From assembly GCA_937127435.1 (NCBI GenBank), contig CAKZLZ010000093.1, positions 1-53,627 of the forward strand: a stretch of DNA of 53,627 bases, written 5' to 3'. Every line of letters begins with the position of its first letter. The stretch's first letter is position 1. Below, in pieces: positions 17,350 to 25,334 of the stretch. The notes below the pieces were generated by a model. That model saw nothing but the letters and a program-made list of their open reading frames with translations, did no database searches and was not told the origin of the DNA. The translations under genes and the position numbers were made by a program. The stretch is from an uncultured Verrucomicrobiota bacterium (lineage in GTDB: Bacteria; Verrucomicrobiota; Kiritimatiellia; SS1-B-03-39; UBA6053).

Positions 17350-17730
17350 GTGAGTGGCTGTAAGCCGGATTCTGTCCGGGACCGAAGTCCCTGGTCAGTC
17401 ATGTATCTATGCGATCTACCCGGAACGGTTCCTGTCCGAAGACGGGAGCCAAGCGAGCAACCTGTGCCGTTCCCTATGTGATCTTGCTCCGGATGGGGTT
17501 TGTCATGCGATCCTGCTCTCGCGCGGATCCGGTGGGCTCTTACCCCACCCTTTCACCCTTACCCCGGGACAAGCCCAAGGCGGTTTACTTTCTGCGACAC
17601 TTTCCATCCCCCGCGATTAACACGGAGTTTCCTGCTTTAACAACAGGACATCCTGCTCTGTGGAGTCCGGACTTTCCTCCTCCCGACCACGCCGCGAGGC
17701 GGGTGTCGGGAAGCGACTGACCGCCACTCG
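17350..17730 (-). ncRNA. rnpB: RNase P RNA, bacterial type A
   Basis: On the minus strand the conserved 5' core GGAGGAAAGTCCGGACTCC is followed by ACAGAGCAGGATG, and the 3' end carries ACAGAATCCGGCTTACAGCC. GAGTGGC at 17723-17729 pairs with GCCACTC at 17352-17358 as helix P1, giving an RNA of about 380 nt. It is the catalytic subunit that removes the 5' leader of precursor tRNAs. The open frames called across this interval on either strand are not genes. Ends are good to within a few bases. Confidence 0.95.
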
Positions 17731-17735
17731 CGCTT

Positions 17736-17764
17736 CCCATACCCCTTTCTCCCCGAAGTCGCAA
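17736..17764 (-). promoter_or_regulatory. rnpB: Probable rnpB promoter
   Basis: On the minus strand TTGCGA (17759-17764) and TATGGG (17736-17741) are spaced 17 bases. The predicted start, near 17729, coincides with the first base of helix P1 of RNase P RNA. Confidence 0.5.
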
Positions 17765-18188
17765 GTCCCAACGGAGTCGTTCTGTCCGTCATTCCCCGGC
17801 AGCCAAAAATTGATCCAGAAATCGAAAATTCACTCCTCCTCCATACCCTTCCCCGGAAAACATCTTCGCCAAGTTGAAAACGAAGACTGTTCTTCACCTG
17901 TTGCAATATCTTGATCCGCATTGTGCAGGGAGCCTTTACCCTTACTTGAATAAAAGTAACATATTTGTATATTTAACAACATCCACCAACAAATATGTAC
18001 TTATCTAAAAATTTCGGTAGAATTGAACGCAATTTTATAGGCAGAGTCTCAAATAATAGTTCACAATGATTGGAAACACACCTGAGAAATAATTTTTAAA
18101 ATAAGTAAAACCTTTCTGTAAGCAAACCACCTATTGAACGAACTAATAGATAACCGTAGAAGTAAACCAGTTAACCTTGGACAAGATC
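17765..18188. other. AT-rich intergenic region between rnpB and the sigma factor
   Basis: No gene is visible here. The right half is AT-rich. A possible promoter for the sigma-factor operon is TTGAAC (18134-18139), 17 bases, TAGAAG (18157-18162), predicting a start near 18169. No hairpin terminator or riboswitch was found. Confidence 0.5.
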
Positions 18189-19049
18189 ATGAGCGAAAAC
18201 GACAGTACATTCAGAGCCTATTTGCGCAGCATCTCTCAGGAGCCGCTACTCACCCGCGAACAAGAAAACGAGTTGGCCGTTTTCATTAAGCAGGGAGACC
18301 CCGCGGCCATTGAGCGTATGGTGAAGTCGAATTTACGTCTGGTCGTCAAAATTGCCCGGAATTATTCCGGATTGGGCGTGCCGCTCATGGATTTGATTGC
18401 CGAGGGAAATATCGGCCTCATGAAAGCCGTGGAACGTTTTGACCCGGAAAAGGGAGGGAAAATGAGCACCTATGGCGCCTGGTGGATCAAGCAGGCCATT
18501 AAACGCGCGCTCACCAATCAGAGCAAAACCATTCGCCTGCCCTCCCATATGCTGGAAAAACTGAACCGGATTCGTAAATTCTCTTACGAATACCATGAGC
18601 AGCACGGTCACGAACCCGGGAACAAAGAAATCGCTGAACACATGGGCGTGAAACCCGGTCAGATTGCCCATTGGAAGGCCATGTCTTTTAATCCTTCCTC
18701 ACTCGACGCCCCCATCGGCGACGATGACGGCGGCGGTAGTTTTTCCGATCTGCTCTCCGACAGCAAATCCCGAAACGGATTTGATATTCTGGACGATCTG
18801 CAGGTTCGGGAGAACGTCACCGACCTGCTCGGGCATTTGGACGAACGGGAACTGAAAATCCTGAATTACCGTTATGGATTGGACGGAAATGACCCGCAAA
18901 CCCTCGAATCTGTAGGTGAACACTTCCAGATTACCCGTGAAAGGGTTCGACAGATCCAGAAAAGTGCGCTTGAAAAGTTGAAAGGCTTATTGGATGATAT
19001 CAATGAGCCCAACTTGGATCATGAATCAGACCACGCACTTGCCTCCTAA
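18189..19049 (+). CDS. RNA polymerase sigma factor, group 2 sigma-70 type
   Basis: The ATG at 18189 is preferred over TTG at 18177. The order of conserved regions is 1.2 (FRAYLRSISQEPLLTREQEN), 2.1-2.4 (NLRLVVKIARNYSGLGVPL, DLIAEGNIGLMKAVERFDPE, KMSTYGAWWIKQAIKRAL), 3 (RLPSHMLEKLNRIRKF) and 4 (LDERELKILNYRYGLDG, ITRERVRQIQKSALEKLK). At about 286 residues it lacks the long acidic N-terminal region of primary RpoD, so it is an alternative group 2 (RpoS/RpoH-like) factor. The MSTYGAWWIKQAI box is nearly that of primary sigma, so it should read -10 elements of normal type. The apt gene starts inside its last codons, implying coupling of a stress-type sigma to purine salvage. Confidence 0.9.
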   Translation: MSENDSTFRAYLRSISQEPLLTREQENELAVFIKQGDPAAIERMVKSNLRLVVKIARNYSGLGVPLMDLIAEGNIGLMKAVERFDPEKGGKMSTYGAWWIKQAIKRALTNQSKTIRLPSHMLEKLNRIRKFSYEYHEQHGHEPGNKEIAEHMGVKPGQIAHWKAMSFNPSSLDAPIGDDDGGGSFSDLLSDSKSRNGFDILDDLQVRENVTDLLGHLDERELKILNYRYGLDGNDPQTLESVGEHFQITRERVRQIQKSALEKLKGLLDDINEPNLDHESDHALAS

Positions 19050-19581
19050 ACTCGACCTCGAACTTTTAACAAGTCATATCCATGACGTGCCGGACTTTCC
19101 GAAGCCCGGCATTGTCTTTAAGGATATAACCCCGCTTTGTGCGGACGCAAAAGCTTTCAAGCATTTCATAGATGTGCTGACAGCCCATTACCGTCCGCAA
19201 AAGCCGGACCTCATCGTGGCAGTCGACGCCCGGGGCTTTGTCTTCGGGGGTCCTCTTGCATACCAACTGGATACCGGCGTGGTTTTGGTCCGCAAAAAAG
19301 GCAAGTTACCCGCCGACACCATTCAGGCGGAATATGATTTGGAATACGGATCCGCCACCTTGGAAATGCATCTCAATGCCATTAAACCGGGGCAGCGGGT
19401 GGTCATCATCGACGATCTCCTCGCCACCGGCGGAACGGTGGAAGCCACCATTGATCTTTGCCGTCAGCAAAAAGCCGAAATCATTGGCTGTGCGTTCCTG
19501 GTGGAACTTGAATTTCTCAACGGCCGCAAAAAACTGGGCGATATCCCGGTATTTTGCCCCATAAAAGTAGACGGAGAATGA
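19021..19581 (+). CDS. apt: Adenine phosphoribosyltransferase
   Basis: The ATG at 19021 overlaps the end of the sigma gene by 29 bases. The 186-residue product has the N-terminal hood FPKPGIVFKDITPLCADAKA, the substrate loop VAVDARGFVFGGPLAYQL, the RKKGKLPADTIQAEYDLEYG flexible loop, and the PRPP-binding motif VVIIDDLLATGGT. This is complete Apt, which converts adenine and PRPP to AMP in the cytosol. The length is slightly above the usual 170-180. It is followed by a coupled small membrane protein gene (ATGA overlap at 19578). Confidence 0.95.
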   Translation: MNQTTHLPPKLDLELLTSHIHDVPDFPKPGIVFKDITPLCADAKAFKHFIDVLTAHYRPQKPDLIVAVDARGFVFGGPLAYQLDTGVVLVRKKGKLPADTIQAEYDLEYGSATLEMHLNAIKPGQRVVIIDDLLATGGTVEATIDLCRQQKAEIIGCAFLVELEFLNGRKKLGDIPVFCPIKVDGE

Positions 19582-19847
19582 AGCCGGCCCTTCGCATTTT
19601 GGTGATCCTGCTTTCCATCGCCATCGTGATCATTGCTCTGCTCCCGCCCAAAAAGACGGACGCACCTCAAACCGTCGCTACCCCGGAACCCACCGCGGTT
19701 CCCGAAGAAAAGGCCCCCTCCAACTCCCAAAAACTGATCCGGGATATCCTGGGAGGAGCCGCAATCGATAGCGGGAAGCAGGCAAAAGAAAAAATTTCGG
19801 AAATAAATAAAGTCCGAGAAAAAGAATTTGAGGAAAGCGGGCTTTAA
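19578..19847 (+). CDS. Small single-pass membrane protein
   Basis: The ATG at 19578 overlaps the apt stop (ATGA). The 89-residue product has a basic start, one hydrophobic helix (ILVILLSIAIVIIALL), a proline/threonine-rich linker (TVATPEPTAVPEEKAP) and a charged helical tail (EKISEINKVREKEFEESGL). No family is recognised. Coupling to apt makes it real, and the topology suggests an N-in anchor with a periplasmic tail. It ends 19 bases before the convergent pdxB gene. Confidence 0.65.
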   Translation: MKPALRILVILLSIAIVIIALLPPKKTDAPQTVATPEPTAVPEEKAPSNSQKLIRDILGGAAIDSGKQAKEKISEINKVREKEFEESGL

Positions 19848-19866
19848 AAGAAGCACAGGCCTCTTT

Positions 19867-20985
19867 TTATCCCCCAAACCCCAAAGCCCGGAAAATTTCC
19901 TGCTCCCCTTCCGGCATGCCCGTCACCCGCGTCGCAGAAAATTCCCTGCGATCACGGTAGTTCCGGCGCTGGAACACAAAACGCTCCTTCATAGGCTGGT
20001 CCTCGTTCCGTAACCGGTCGTCATCATAACGAATATCATAACAGGCTTTTACCGCGGCCCGCAAACGCGATTCGAAGCTCTCAAATTCTGAAACATCCAC
20101 TTCCATATGCACCGGCGCCGGCATCAGTGGCCGAGGATCCCAAACGGGCAGATCCAAGTCAAAAGCCGCAAGCAGTTGTTCACGAATTTGGCGGGTGCCA
20201 TTGACCTTTCCTTCCACGGAATGTCCGGCAATATGCGGGGTAGCCAAATCCGCGGCAGCCAATAAATCTTCAGGGATGCAAGGTTCCGGATCCCAAACAT
20301 CCAACACCAACCAGGACAAATGTCCCTGTATACGCGCCTCTCGAACGCTTGCGCCATCCATGACTTCCCCCCGACAGGCATTGATCAACACCGCCCCCTC
20401 CCTCAATTTGCCAATTTCCAGTGCTCCCAATAAGCCCCGGGTGGGCCAAGGTCCGGTTTCCACCAGGGGCACATGCAAAGTCACCACATCGGAATCCCGT
20501 AACACGGTTTCCAGATCCACATAAGGCCCCGGTGCTCCCGTGGCGGCTTTGGGTGGATCATTGAGCAGGACTTTACAACCCAGGGCTTTTAATTTTTCCT
20601 CCACCCGGGTTCCCACCTGTCCATGCCCAATAATCCCCACCGTCTTCCCGGCAAAACTCCATCCCGGAGCCTCCAGCAGGGCAGCCACCACATATTCGGA
20701 AACCCCATTGGCGTTGCAACCGGGAGCCGAATAAAACTGCACGCCCAAATCTTCCAGCTCATCCAGGTTGGCATGATCAATGCCCGCCGTACAGGTTCCG
20801 GCAAATTTCACCCTTGAATCCGCGAAAAGTTCCGCATTTAAACGGGTTTTGGATCGGGTAATCACCGCATCGGCATCCTTGACGGATGCTGCATCGATGT
20901 CGGATTCCCCCAGCCAGTGTAATTCCCCCAAAGAGGAGAAAGCTTCCTGTCCCAAACTAACGCTATTTGCGCAAATGATTTTCAT
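19867..20985 (-). CDS. pdxB: 4-phosphoerythronate dehydrogenase PdxB
   Basis: The ATG at 20985 (MKIICANSV) fits the family N-terminus; the longer frame would run into the divergent FHA gene. The protein, about 372 residues, is a D-2-hydroxyacid dehydrogenase. It has GTCTAGIDHANLDELEDLGV, the Rossmann motif KTVGIIGHGQVGTRVEEKL, the catalytic arginine region AVLINACRGEVMD, and the late-domain glutamate and histidine in VLDVWDPEPCIP and ATPHIAGHSVEGK. The C-terminal about 100 residues with CYDIRYDD are the PdxB dimerisation domain that distinguishes it from other family members. It makes 3-hydroxy-2-oxo-4-phosphooxybutanoate in the DXP-dependent vitamin B6 pathway. No other pdx gene is nearby. 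Confidence 0.9.
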   Translation of the reverse strand: MKIICANSVSLGQEAFSSLGELHWLGESDIDAASVKDADAVITRSKTRLNAELFADSRVKFAGTCTAGIDHANLDELEDLGVQFYSAPGCNANGVSEYVVAALLEAPGWSFAGKTVGIIGHGQVGTRVEEKLKALGCKVLLNDPPKAATGAPGPYVDLETVLRDSDVVTLHVPLVETGPWPTRGLLGALEIGKLREGAVLINACRGEVMDGASVREARIQGHLSWLVLDVWDPEPCIPEDLLAAADLATPHIAGHSVEGKVNGTRQIREQLLAAFDLDLPVWDPRPLMPAPVHMEVDVSEFESFESRLRAAVKACYDIRYDDDRLRNEDQPMKERFVFQRRNYRDRREFSATRVTGMPEGEQEIFRALGFGG

Positions 20986-21025
20986 GCGTTGCAAATTCCT
21001 GAAAAGTTGTTCATAGTCTACCCCC

Positions 21026-21598
21026 ATGGTTATCCTCAAAACACTCAACGATCAAATCCAAATTCAAATTCAGGAAGGCCAGAACCTGTTACTGGGTCGC
21101 CTGCTGAAATGTGATATTGCCCTGGAAGACGCCTCCATCTCTTCTCAACATGCCCGTTTGAAACTAAAAGACGGGCATCTTCGGGTGGTAGACATGGACA
21201 GCACCAATGGAACCCGGCTGAATTACCAACTGGTCACCCATCCCGTATATTTACAGGACGGCGACACCATTGAATTCGGCAATGTGACCTTTGTTGTGGA
21301 TGGCCCCTCACTTTCCTCACCCGAAGAACCCAATCCTTCCGCACAAACCATGACCTCTCTGGAGCCCATTGATGCCTCCCAAAAACTGGAAGACACCATG
21401 TTGTCCTCTCTGGAGCTTTCAGAAGAAGAACTTGCCGAAGCCAACCGGGTGGATACGTCGAAAAATCATATTCCTGAAAGTATGGAGGTGGACCACCATC
21501 AACCCGTGCGCCTTGCCTTCGCCTTGGCATTGCTCATTATTCTGATTAGTGGCATCCTCCTCCTGCTCCATTTATGGAACACCCCCCCACATATTTAA
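21026..21598 (+). CDS. FHA-domain protein with C-terminal transmembrane anchor
   Basis: Residues 1-90 form a forkhead-associated domain with the canonical motifs LLGRLLKCDIALEDASISSQHA and VVDMDSTNGTRLNYQLV, which in the family bind phosphothreonine. A serine/glutamate-rich linker follows (SLELSEEELAEANRVD), then a single C-terminal hydrophobic helix (LAFALALLIILISGILLLLH). The domain therefore faces the cytoplasm, tethered to the inner membrane by its tail. The following pseudopilin gene starts 25 bases before its stop, so the two are coupled. FHA proteins are found with type II, III and VI secretion machines, which fits the pseudopilin neighbour. The kinase partner is not visible. Confidence 0.87.
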   Translation: MVILKTLNDQIQIQIQEGQNLLLGRLLKCDIALEDASISSQHARLKLKDGHLRVVDMDSTNGTRLNYQLVTHPVYLQDGDTIEFGNVTFVVDGPSLSSPEEPNPSAQTMTSLEPIDASQKLEDTMLSSLELSEEELAEANRVDTSKNHIPESMEVDHHQPVRLAFALALLIILISGILLLLHLWNTPPHI

Positions 21599-22188
21599 AA
21601 AAACCGCGTTCGTCCGGTTTTTCTCTTATCGAGCTGTTGATCGCCCTCTCTCTGGTGTCCGTAGTGATGGCATTGGCCTGGATCATACTCGACAGCACAC
21701 GCCAGGTGGCGGATGAAATACAGGCGCCGATCGGATCCCCGCTGGCACCGCTATGGAACCAACTGGAATTCGAGTTCAACCACCACCTTCCCCAGCCCAA
21801 AAACACCAAATTTCCCGCCCTGCGCTTTTCTGAAGAAACCGGTCTGGAAATGGTCAGCCTCCTTCCCGGACCGGAAAACGTTCCCCTGCAAACCGAATTG
21901 CATTATTGGGTCGATGAAGACGGCCTCAAAAAAAGTACCCGTACCGCTTATCCTCCCGTCGCCCAAACCAATTTGATCACCGCAGATGTGGATGTTATGC
22001 GGGTAATCGGACGGAAAGGAGAAGTGGAAATTATCAACTATCCCCAAGAACCGGAAAAATCCCTGCCTCCTCTCATTGAAATCGAGCTTCAAACCGAAGA
22101 TGGAACCCGTTTCACCAGAGAATGGTTTTTACCCAGCACTCTCAAAGCTTCTTCTTCTGATTTCGAAGATTCGGATTCTGAAGATTGA
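21574..22188 (+). CDS. Pseudopilin with class III signal, GspJ-like
   Basis: The N-terminus MEHPPTYLKKPRSSGFSLIE continues LLIALSLVSVVMALAWIILD. This is a type IV prepilin leader: cleavage after the glycine before FSLIE, glutamate at +5, then a long hydrophobic helix. The remaining roughly 165 residues (PLWNQLEFEFNHHLPQPKNT, RFSEETGLEMVSLLPGPEN, RFTREWFLPST) resemble minor pseudopilin GspJ in length and pattern. Such proteins form the tip of the type II secretion pseudopilus. It overlaps the FHA gene by 25 bases. No prepilin peptidase or other gsp gene is adjacent, so it appears as a detached fragment of a secretion locus. Confidence 0.8.
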   Translation: MEHPPTYLKKPRSSGFSLIELLIALSLVSVVMALAWIILDSTRQVADEIQAPIGSPLAPLWNQLEFEFNHHLPQPKNTKFPALRFSEETGLEMVSLLPGPENVPLQTELHYWVDEDGLKKSTRTAYPPVAQTNLITADVDVMRVIGRKGEVEIINYPQEPEKSLPPLIEIELQTEDGTRFTREWFLPSTLKASSSDFEDSDSED

Positions 22189-22224
22189 TTTGTAAGTCCA
22201 CCGCCGGAAGATCGAACACTCTAC

Positions 22225-23607
22225 ATGACAGACAGTTCCCCTATTCTTGTATGGTTTCGAAACGACCTCCGCCTTCACGACCACCCCGCTTTTCGTGCCG
22301 CCGCAGACGACGGAAATCCGGTCATCCCCGTGTATCTTCATTGTCGGGATAGCGAAGGAAATTGGCCACGGGGCGCAGCCTCCAACTGGTGGTTACACCA
22401 TGCCCTAAACGATCTGTCTGATCAATTGAACAAGAAAGGGAGCCGGCTGATCCTTCGTTCCGGAAAAGATCCGGAAGAACTGCTGAATACCCTGATGAAA
22501 GAAACCGGTGCCACCCGGATTTTCTGGAATCGACGTTTTGAACCCGCCGGCATTCAAGTCGATACCCGGATTAAAAAAAATCTTTCGGTTACAAGTTATC
22601 GGGGCGACATGCTGTGGGAACCGAATCAGGTCAAAACCCAATCCGGGGGGCCTTATAAAGTTTTCACCCCCTTCTACAGAGCTCTGCAAAAGCTTGGTCC
22701 TCCCGAGGACCCTCTCCCCGAACCCCGGGAATGGATATCCCCCTCTGCTTTTCCCGATTCCGAAAACCTAAAGGATTGGAACCTGCTACCCGACATTCCC
22801 TGGGATACCGCATTTACCGATCATTGGGACCCCAGTTGCAGGGGCGCGAAGAAACAAATGGCGCTTTTTCTGGATGAGCAGGTGGAAGACTACAAAGCAG
22901 AACGTGACTTTCCCGAAAAGGCCGGCACCTCAAGATTAAGTCCCTATTTACACTTTGGACAAATCAGCTCCCGCACGATATGGTTTGAAGCGGGCGCAGA
23001 CAGCAAAGGGACCGAAGCCTATACCCGCCAGCTGGTTTGGCGGGACTTTGCCAAACAACTGCTTTTTCATTTCCCCCAAACTTCAGACAGTCCCCTGCAG
23101 GAAAAATATACGGACTTCCCCTGGCTACAAGATCCGGAAGCGCTCAAAAAATGGCAACAAGGGCAAACCGGCTATCCCCTCATCGACGCCGGCATGCGCG
23201 AACTCTGGGCCACCGGCTGGATGCATAACCGCGTGCGCATGATCGTCGCCTCCTTTCTGGTCAAAGACCTGCTGATTTCCTGGCAACAGGGCGCCCAATG
23301 GTTCTGGGACACCCTGGTCGACGCCGACCTCGCCAACAACAGCATGGGATGGCAATGGGCCGGAGGCTGCGGTGCCGATGCCGCCCCCTACTTTCGGGTT
23401 TTCAACCCCATCCTCCAAAGTAAAAAATTTGATAAATCCGGCCAATACATCCGCCGCTGGGTTCCCGAATTGCGGGACCTGTCAGACAAAGACATCCACG
23501 AACCCTGGAATGCCCCTCACCCTCCTCAGGATTATCCCCCTCCCATAGTCGATCACGCCGATGCCCGGGACCGCGCCCTCGACGCACTGGCCAGCATCAA
23601 ATCCTAA
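22225..23607 (+). CDS. phr: Deoxyribodipyrimidine photolyase
   Basis: This 460-residue cryptochrome/photolyase protein starts with the antenna domain (ILVWFRNDLRLHDHPAFRAA). The FAD-binding catalytic half carries GTSRLSPYLHFGQISSRTIW, QTGYPLIDAGMRELWATGWM and HNRVRMIVASFLVKDLLISW. It also has the WFWDTLVDADLANNSMGWQW and GCGADAAPYFRVFNP motifs of class I CPD photolyases. It repairs cyclobutane pyrimidine dimers using blue light. The asparagine in the ANNSMGWQWAGG segment, which holds FAD N5 in photolyases, supports repair activity rather than photoreception. It is separated by 36 bases from the pseudopilin gene and followed by tRNA-Gln. Confidence 0.95.
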   Translation: MTDSSPILVWFRNDLRLHDHPAFRAAADDGNPVIPVYLHCRDSEGNWPRGAASNWWLHHALNDLSDQLNKKGSRLILRSGKDPEELLNTLMKETGATRIFWNRRFEPAGIQVDTRIKKNLSVTSYRGDMLWEPNQVKTQSGGPYKVFTPFYRALQKLGPPEDPLPEPREWISPSAFPDSENLKDWNLLPDIPWDTAFTDHWDPSCRGAKKQMALFLDEQVEDYKAERDFPEKAGTSRLSPYLHFGQISSRTIWFEAGADSKGTEAYTRQLVWRDFAKQLLFHFPQTSDSPLQEKYTDFPWLQDPEALKKWQQGQTGYPLIDAGMRELWATGWMHNRVRMIVASFLVKDLLISWQQGAQWFWDTLVDADLANNSMGWQWAGGCGADAAPYFRVFNPILQSKKFDKSGQYIRRWVPELRDLSDKDIHEPWNAPHPPQDYPPPIVDHADARDRALDALASIKS

Positions 23608-23654
23608 CTCCCGTCTTGACCCCGCCCCGTATTTCTCCTAACTAGACCCCTTCT

Positions 23655-23728
23655 TGCCCGATGGTGTAACGGTAGCACTAGGGACTCTGACTCCCTCTGT
23701 CTAGGTTCGAATCCTAGTCGGGCAACCA
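23655..23728 (+). tRNA. tRNA-Gln, anticodon CTG
   Basis: The 7-bp acceptor TGCCCGA/TCGGGCA closes a full cloverleaf. The D arm is GGTGTAACGGTAGCAC, the anticodon stem AGGGA/TCCCT encloses the loop CTCTGAC with anticodon CTG, and the T arm is CTAGGTTCGAATCCTAG. Base 25725 in local terms (23725) is the discriminator A, and CCA is encoded at 23726-23728. It reads CAG glutamine codons. Confidence 0.96.
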
Positions 23729-23732
23729 TTTC

Positions 23733-23758
23733 CCCCTTTCCCAGAAAGGGGTTTTTTA
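23733..23758 (+). terminator. Rho-independent terminator after tRNA-Gln
   Basis: CCCCTTT (23733-23739) pairs with AAAGGGG (23745-23751) across a 5-base loop and is followed by TTTTTT. It directly follows the encoded CCA. Confidence 0.88.
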
Positions 23759-23776
23759 TTGCCTAAAACCCTGTTT

Positions 23777-25300
23777 TCAGCGTCTTTTTTTCAGCCACCA
23801 GCGAAAAAGTTTGGCCACCGTGGGAGTGAATTTTTCCCGGTTATAGGCGTCCCCGCATTGTCGGATCGCCTCGGCGGCGGTAGGATAAGGGTGAATGACG
23901 TTTGCCAACTCTCCCAGCCCCATTCCTGCCCGCATGGCCACGCTGATTTCGGAAATCAGGTCTCCAGCATGTTCGCCGACGATGGTGGCACCGACGATCG
24001 TCCCTTTGACCGTATGGATTTTGACGAATCCCTGAAGGTGTCCTTCCAGTATTGTGCGGTCCACCTCTGAGAAATCACGGCGGAAGGTTTTTACTTTTGC
24101 ACCGTATTGTTCCCCGGCCTCCTTTTCGTATAAACCCACATGTGCAATCTCAGGTTGGGTGTAGGTACACCAGGGCACCAGTAAATCCGTGTATTTCTTG
24201 CGCCCACCAAACAACGCATTTTGCAGGACCAGCCGGGCTGTGAAGTCGGCCATGTGCGTGAACTTGTGCGCCAGGCAAACGTCCCCGACCGCGAATATGC
24301 GTTTGTGACTGGTTTGCAGTCGTTCATTGACCGTCACTCCTTTTCGGGGGTCGAAGTCGACTCCCGCCGCTTCCAAACCGATCCCCTCCACATTGGGGGC
24401 GCGTCCCACTCCGACCAGAATATGGTCGACTTCCAGAGTCTTTTGTTCATCGCCGCAGGTATACTGAATAGACCGGGTATCACCTTGCTTCCGGACCTGG
24501 TCGATCTTTACCCCGCACACCGAGTTTACGCCATCAGCGTGAAGGGCCTTCCGCACCACCTCGGCAGCATCCGGATCCTCGCGCGGTAAAATTTTGCATT
24601 CGGTTTCGAACAAATGAACCTCACTGCCGAAACGCGCAAACGCCTGGGCCATTTCGCAACCAATAGGACCCGCGCCAATCACCGCCAGACGTTTGGGAAG
24701 TGCGGTCAGAGAAAAGAGGGTTTCATTGGTGAGAGGATCCGAGGCTTCCAGGCCGGGAATGGGCAGCACGATCGCCCGTGCGCCGGTGGCGATCACTGCT
24801 TTTGAGAATTTCAAATGAGCATCGTCCACCGCGATGGTTTCGCCGTCCAGAAAACAACCGGTGCCCAGAAAAACATCGATGCCCAAATCGCGGAAGCGCT
24901 CTGCGGAATCATGAGGTGAAATGCCCGTCCGCAGGGCGCGCATCCGGTTCATGACCGCCGGGAAATCGACGTCCACTTGGTCCACCTTCACTCCGTAGGC
25001 GCCGCTCTTTCGCGCGGCGGCGGCGGTTTTGGCGGCTGCGAGTAAGGCTTTCGACGGCACGCAGCCCACGTTCAGGCAGTCTCCCCCGAGGGCATGCTTT
25101 TCGATCAGAGCCACTTTTGCGCCCAGGCCCGCCGCGCCGGCGGCAGTGACCAAACCTCCGCCTCCTGCTCCGATCACCACCAGGTTGTAACGCCCGTCGG
25201 GTACGGGGTTCGTCCAATCTGTGGGCGATACATTCGCACGCAGGGTTTGGTTTTCAGGACTGTCGGGAGTGAAGAGTGGAGGAAGGGTTTCTTGGTTCAT
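23777..25300 (-). CDS. FAD/NAD(P) disulfide oxidoreductase (MerA/Lpd-like, not a true MerA)
   Basis: The 507-residue flavoprotein has an N-terminal FAD motif VVIGAGGGGLVTAAGAAGLG, the redox-active pair in GGDCLNVGCVPSK (C75 and C80), an NAD(P)-binding GxGxxG (LAVIGAGPIGCEMAQAF), FAVGDVCLAHKFTHMA, and the C-terminal dimer motif HPYPTAAEAIRQ. It lacks both the N-terminal heavy-metal domain and the C-terminal vicinal cysteine pair of mercuric reductase, so reduction of Hg(II) is unlikely. Proteins of this subtype are often found beside VTT and DUF547 genes and act on unknown disulfide or quinone substrates. It is the last gene of the minus-strand arsS-like cluster, 34 bases after the radical SAM gene, and may serve as the reductant for that pathway. 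Confidence 0.88.
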   Translation of the reverse strand: MNQETLPPLFTPDSPENQTLRANVSPTDWTNPVPDGRYNLVVIGAGGGGLVTAAGAAGLGAKVALIEKHALGGDCLNVGCVPSKALLAAAKTAAAARKSGAYGVKVDQVDVDFPAVMNRMRALRTGISPHDSAERFRDLGIDVFLGTGCFLDGETIAVDDAHLKFSKAVIATGARAIVLPIPGLEASDPLTNETLFSLTALPKRLAVIGAGPIGCEMAQAFARFGSEVHLFETECKILPREDPDAAEVVRKALHADGVNSVCGVKIDQVRKQGDTRSIQYTCGDEQKTLEVDHILVGVGRAPNVEGIGLEAAGVDFDPRKGVTVNERLQTSHKRIFAVGDVCLAHKFTHMADFTARLVLQNALFGGRKKYTDLLVPWCTYTQPEIAHVGLYEKEAGEQYGAKVKTFRRDFSEVDRTILEGHLQGFVKIHTVKGTIVGATIVGEHAGDLISEISVAMRAGMGLGELANVIHPYPTAAEAIRQCGDAYNREKFTPTVAKLFRWWLKKRR

Positions 25301-25334
25301 GAGTGTTAGACGGTGTGGAACCGATTTTATTCCT

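Noticed and set aside
17354..17921. Open frames on both strands over 17.35-17.92 kb
   Set aside because: The interval 17350-17730 is RNase P RNA; the conserved core and helix P1 explain it, and the rest has no coding character.
23777..25300. Mercuric reductase
   Set aside because: It lacks the heavy-metal domain and the C-terminal cysteine pair.
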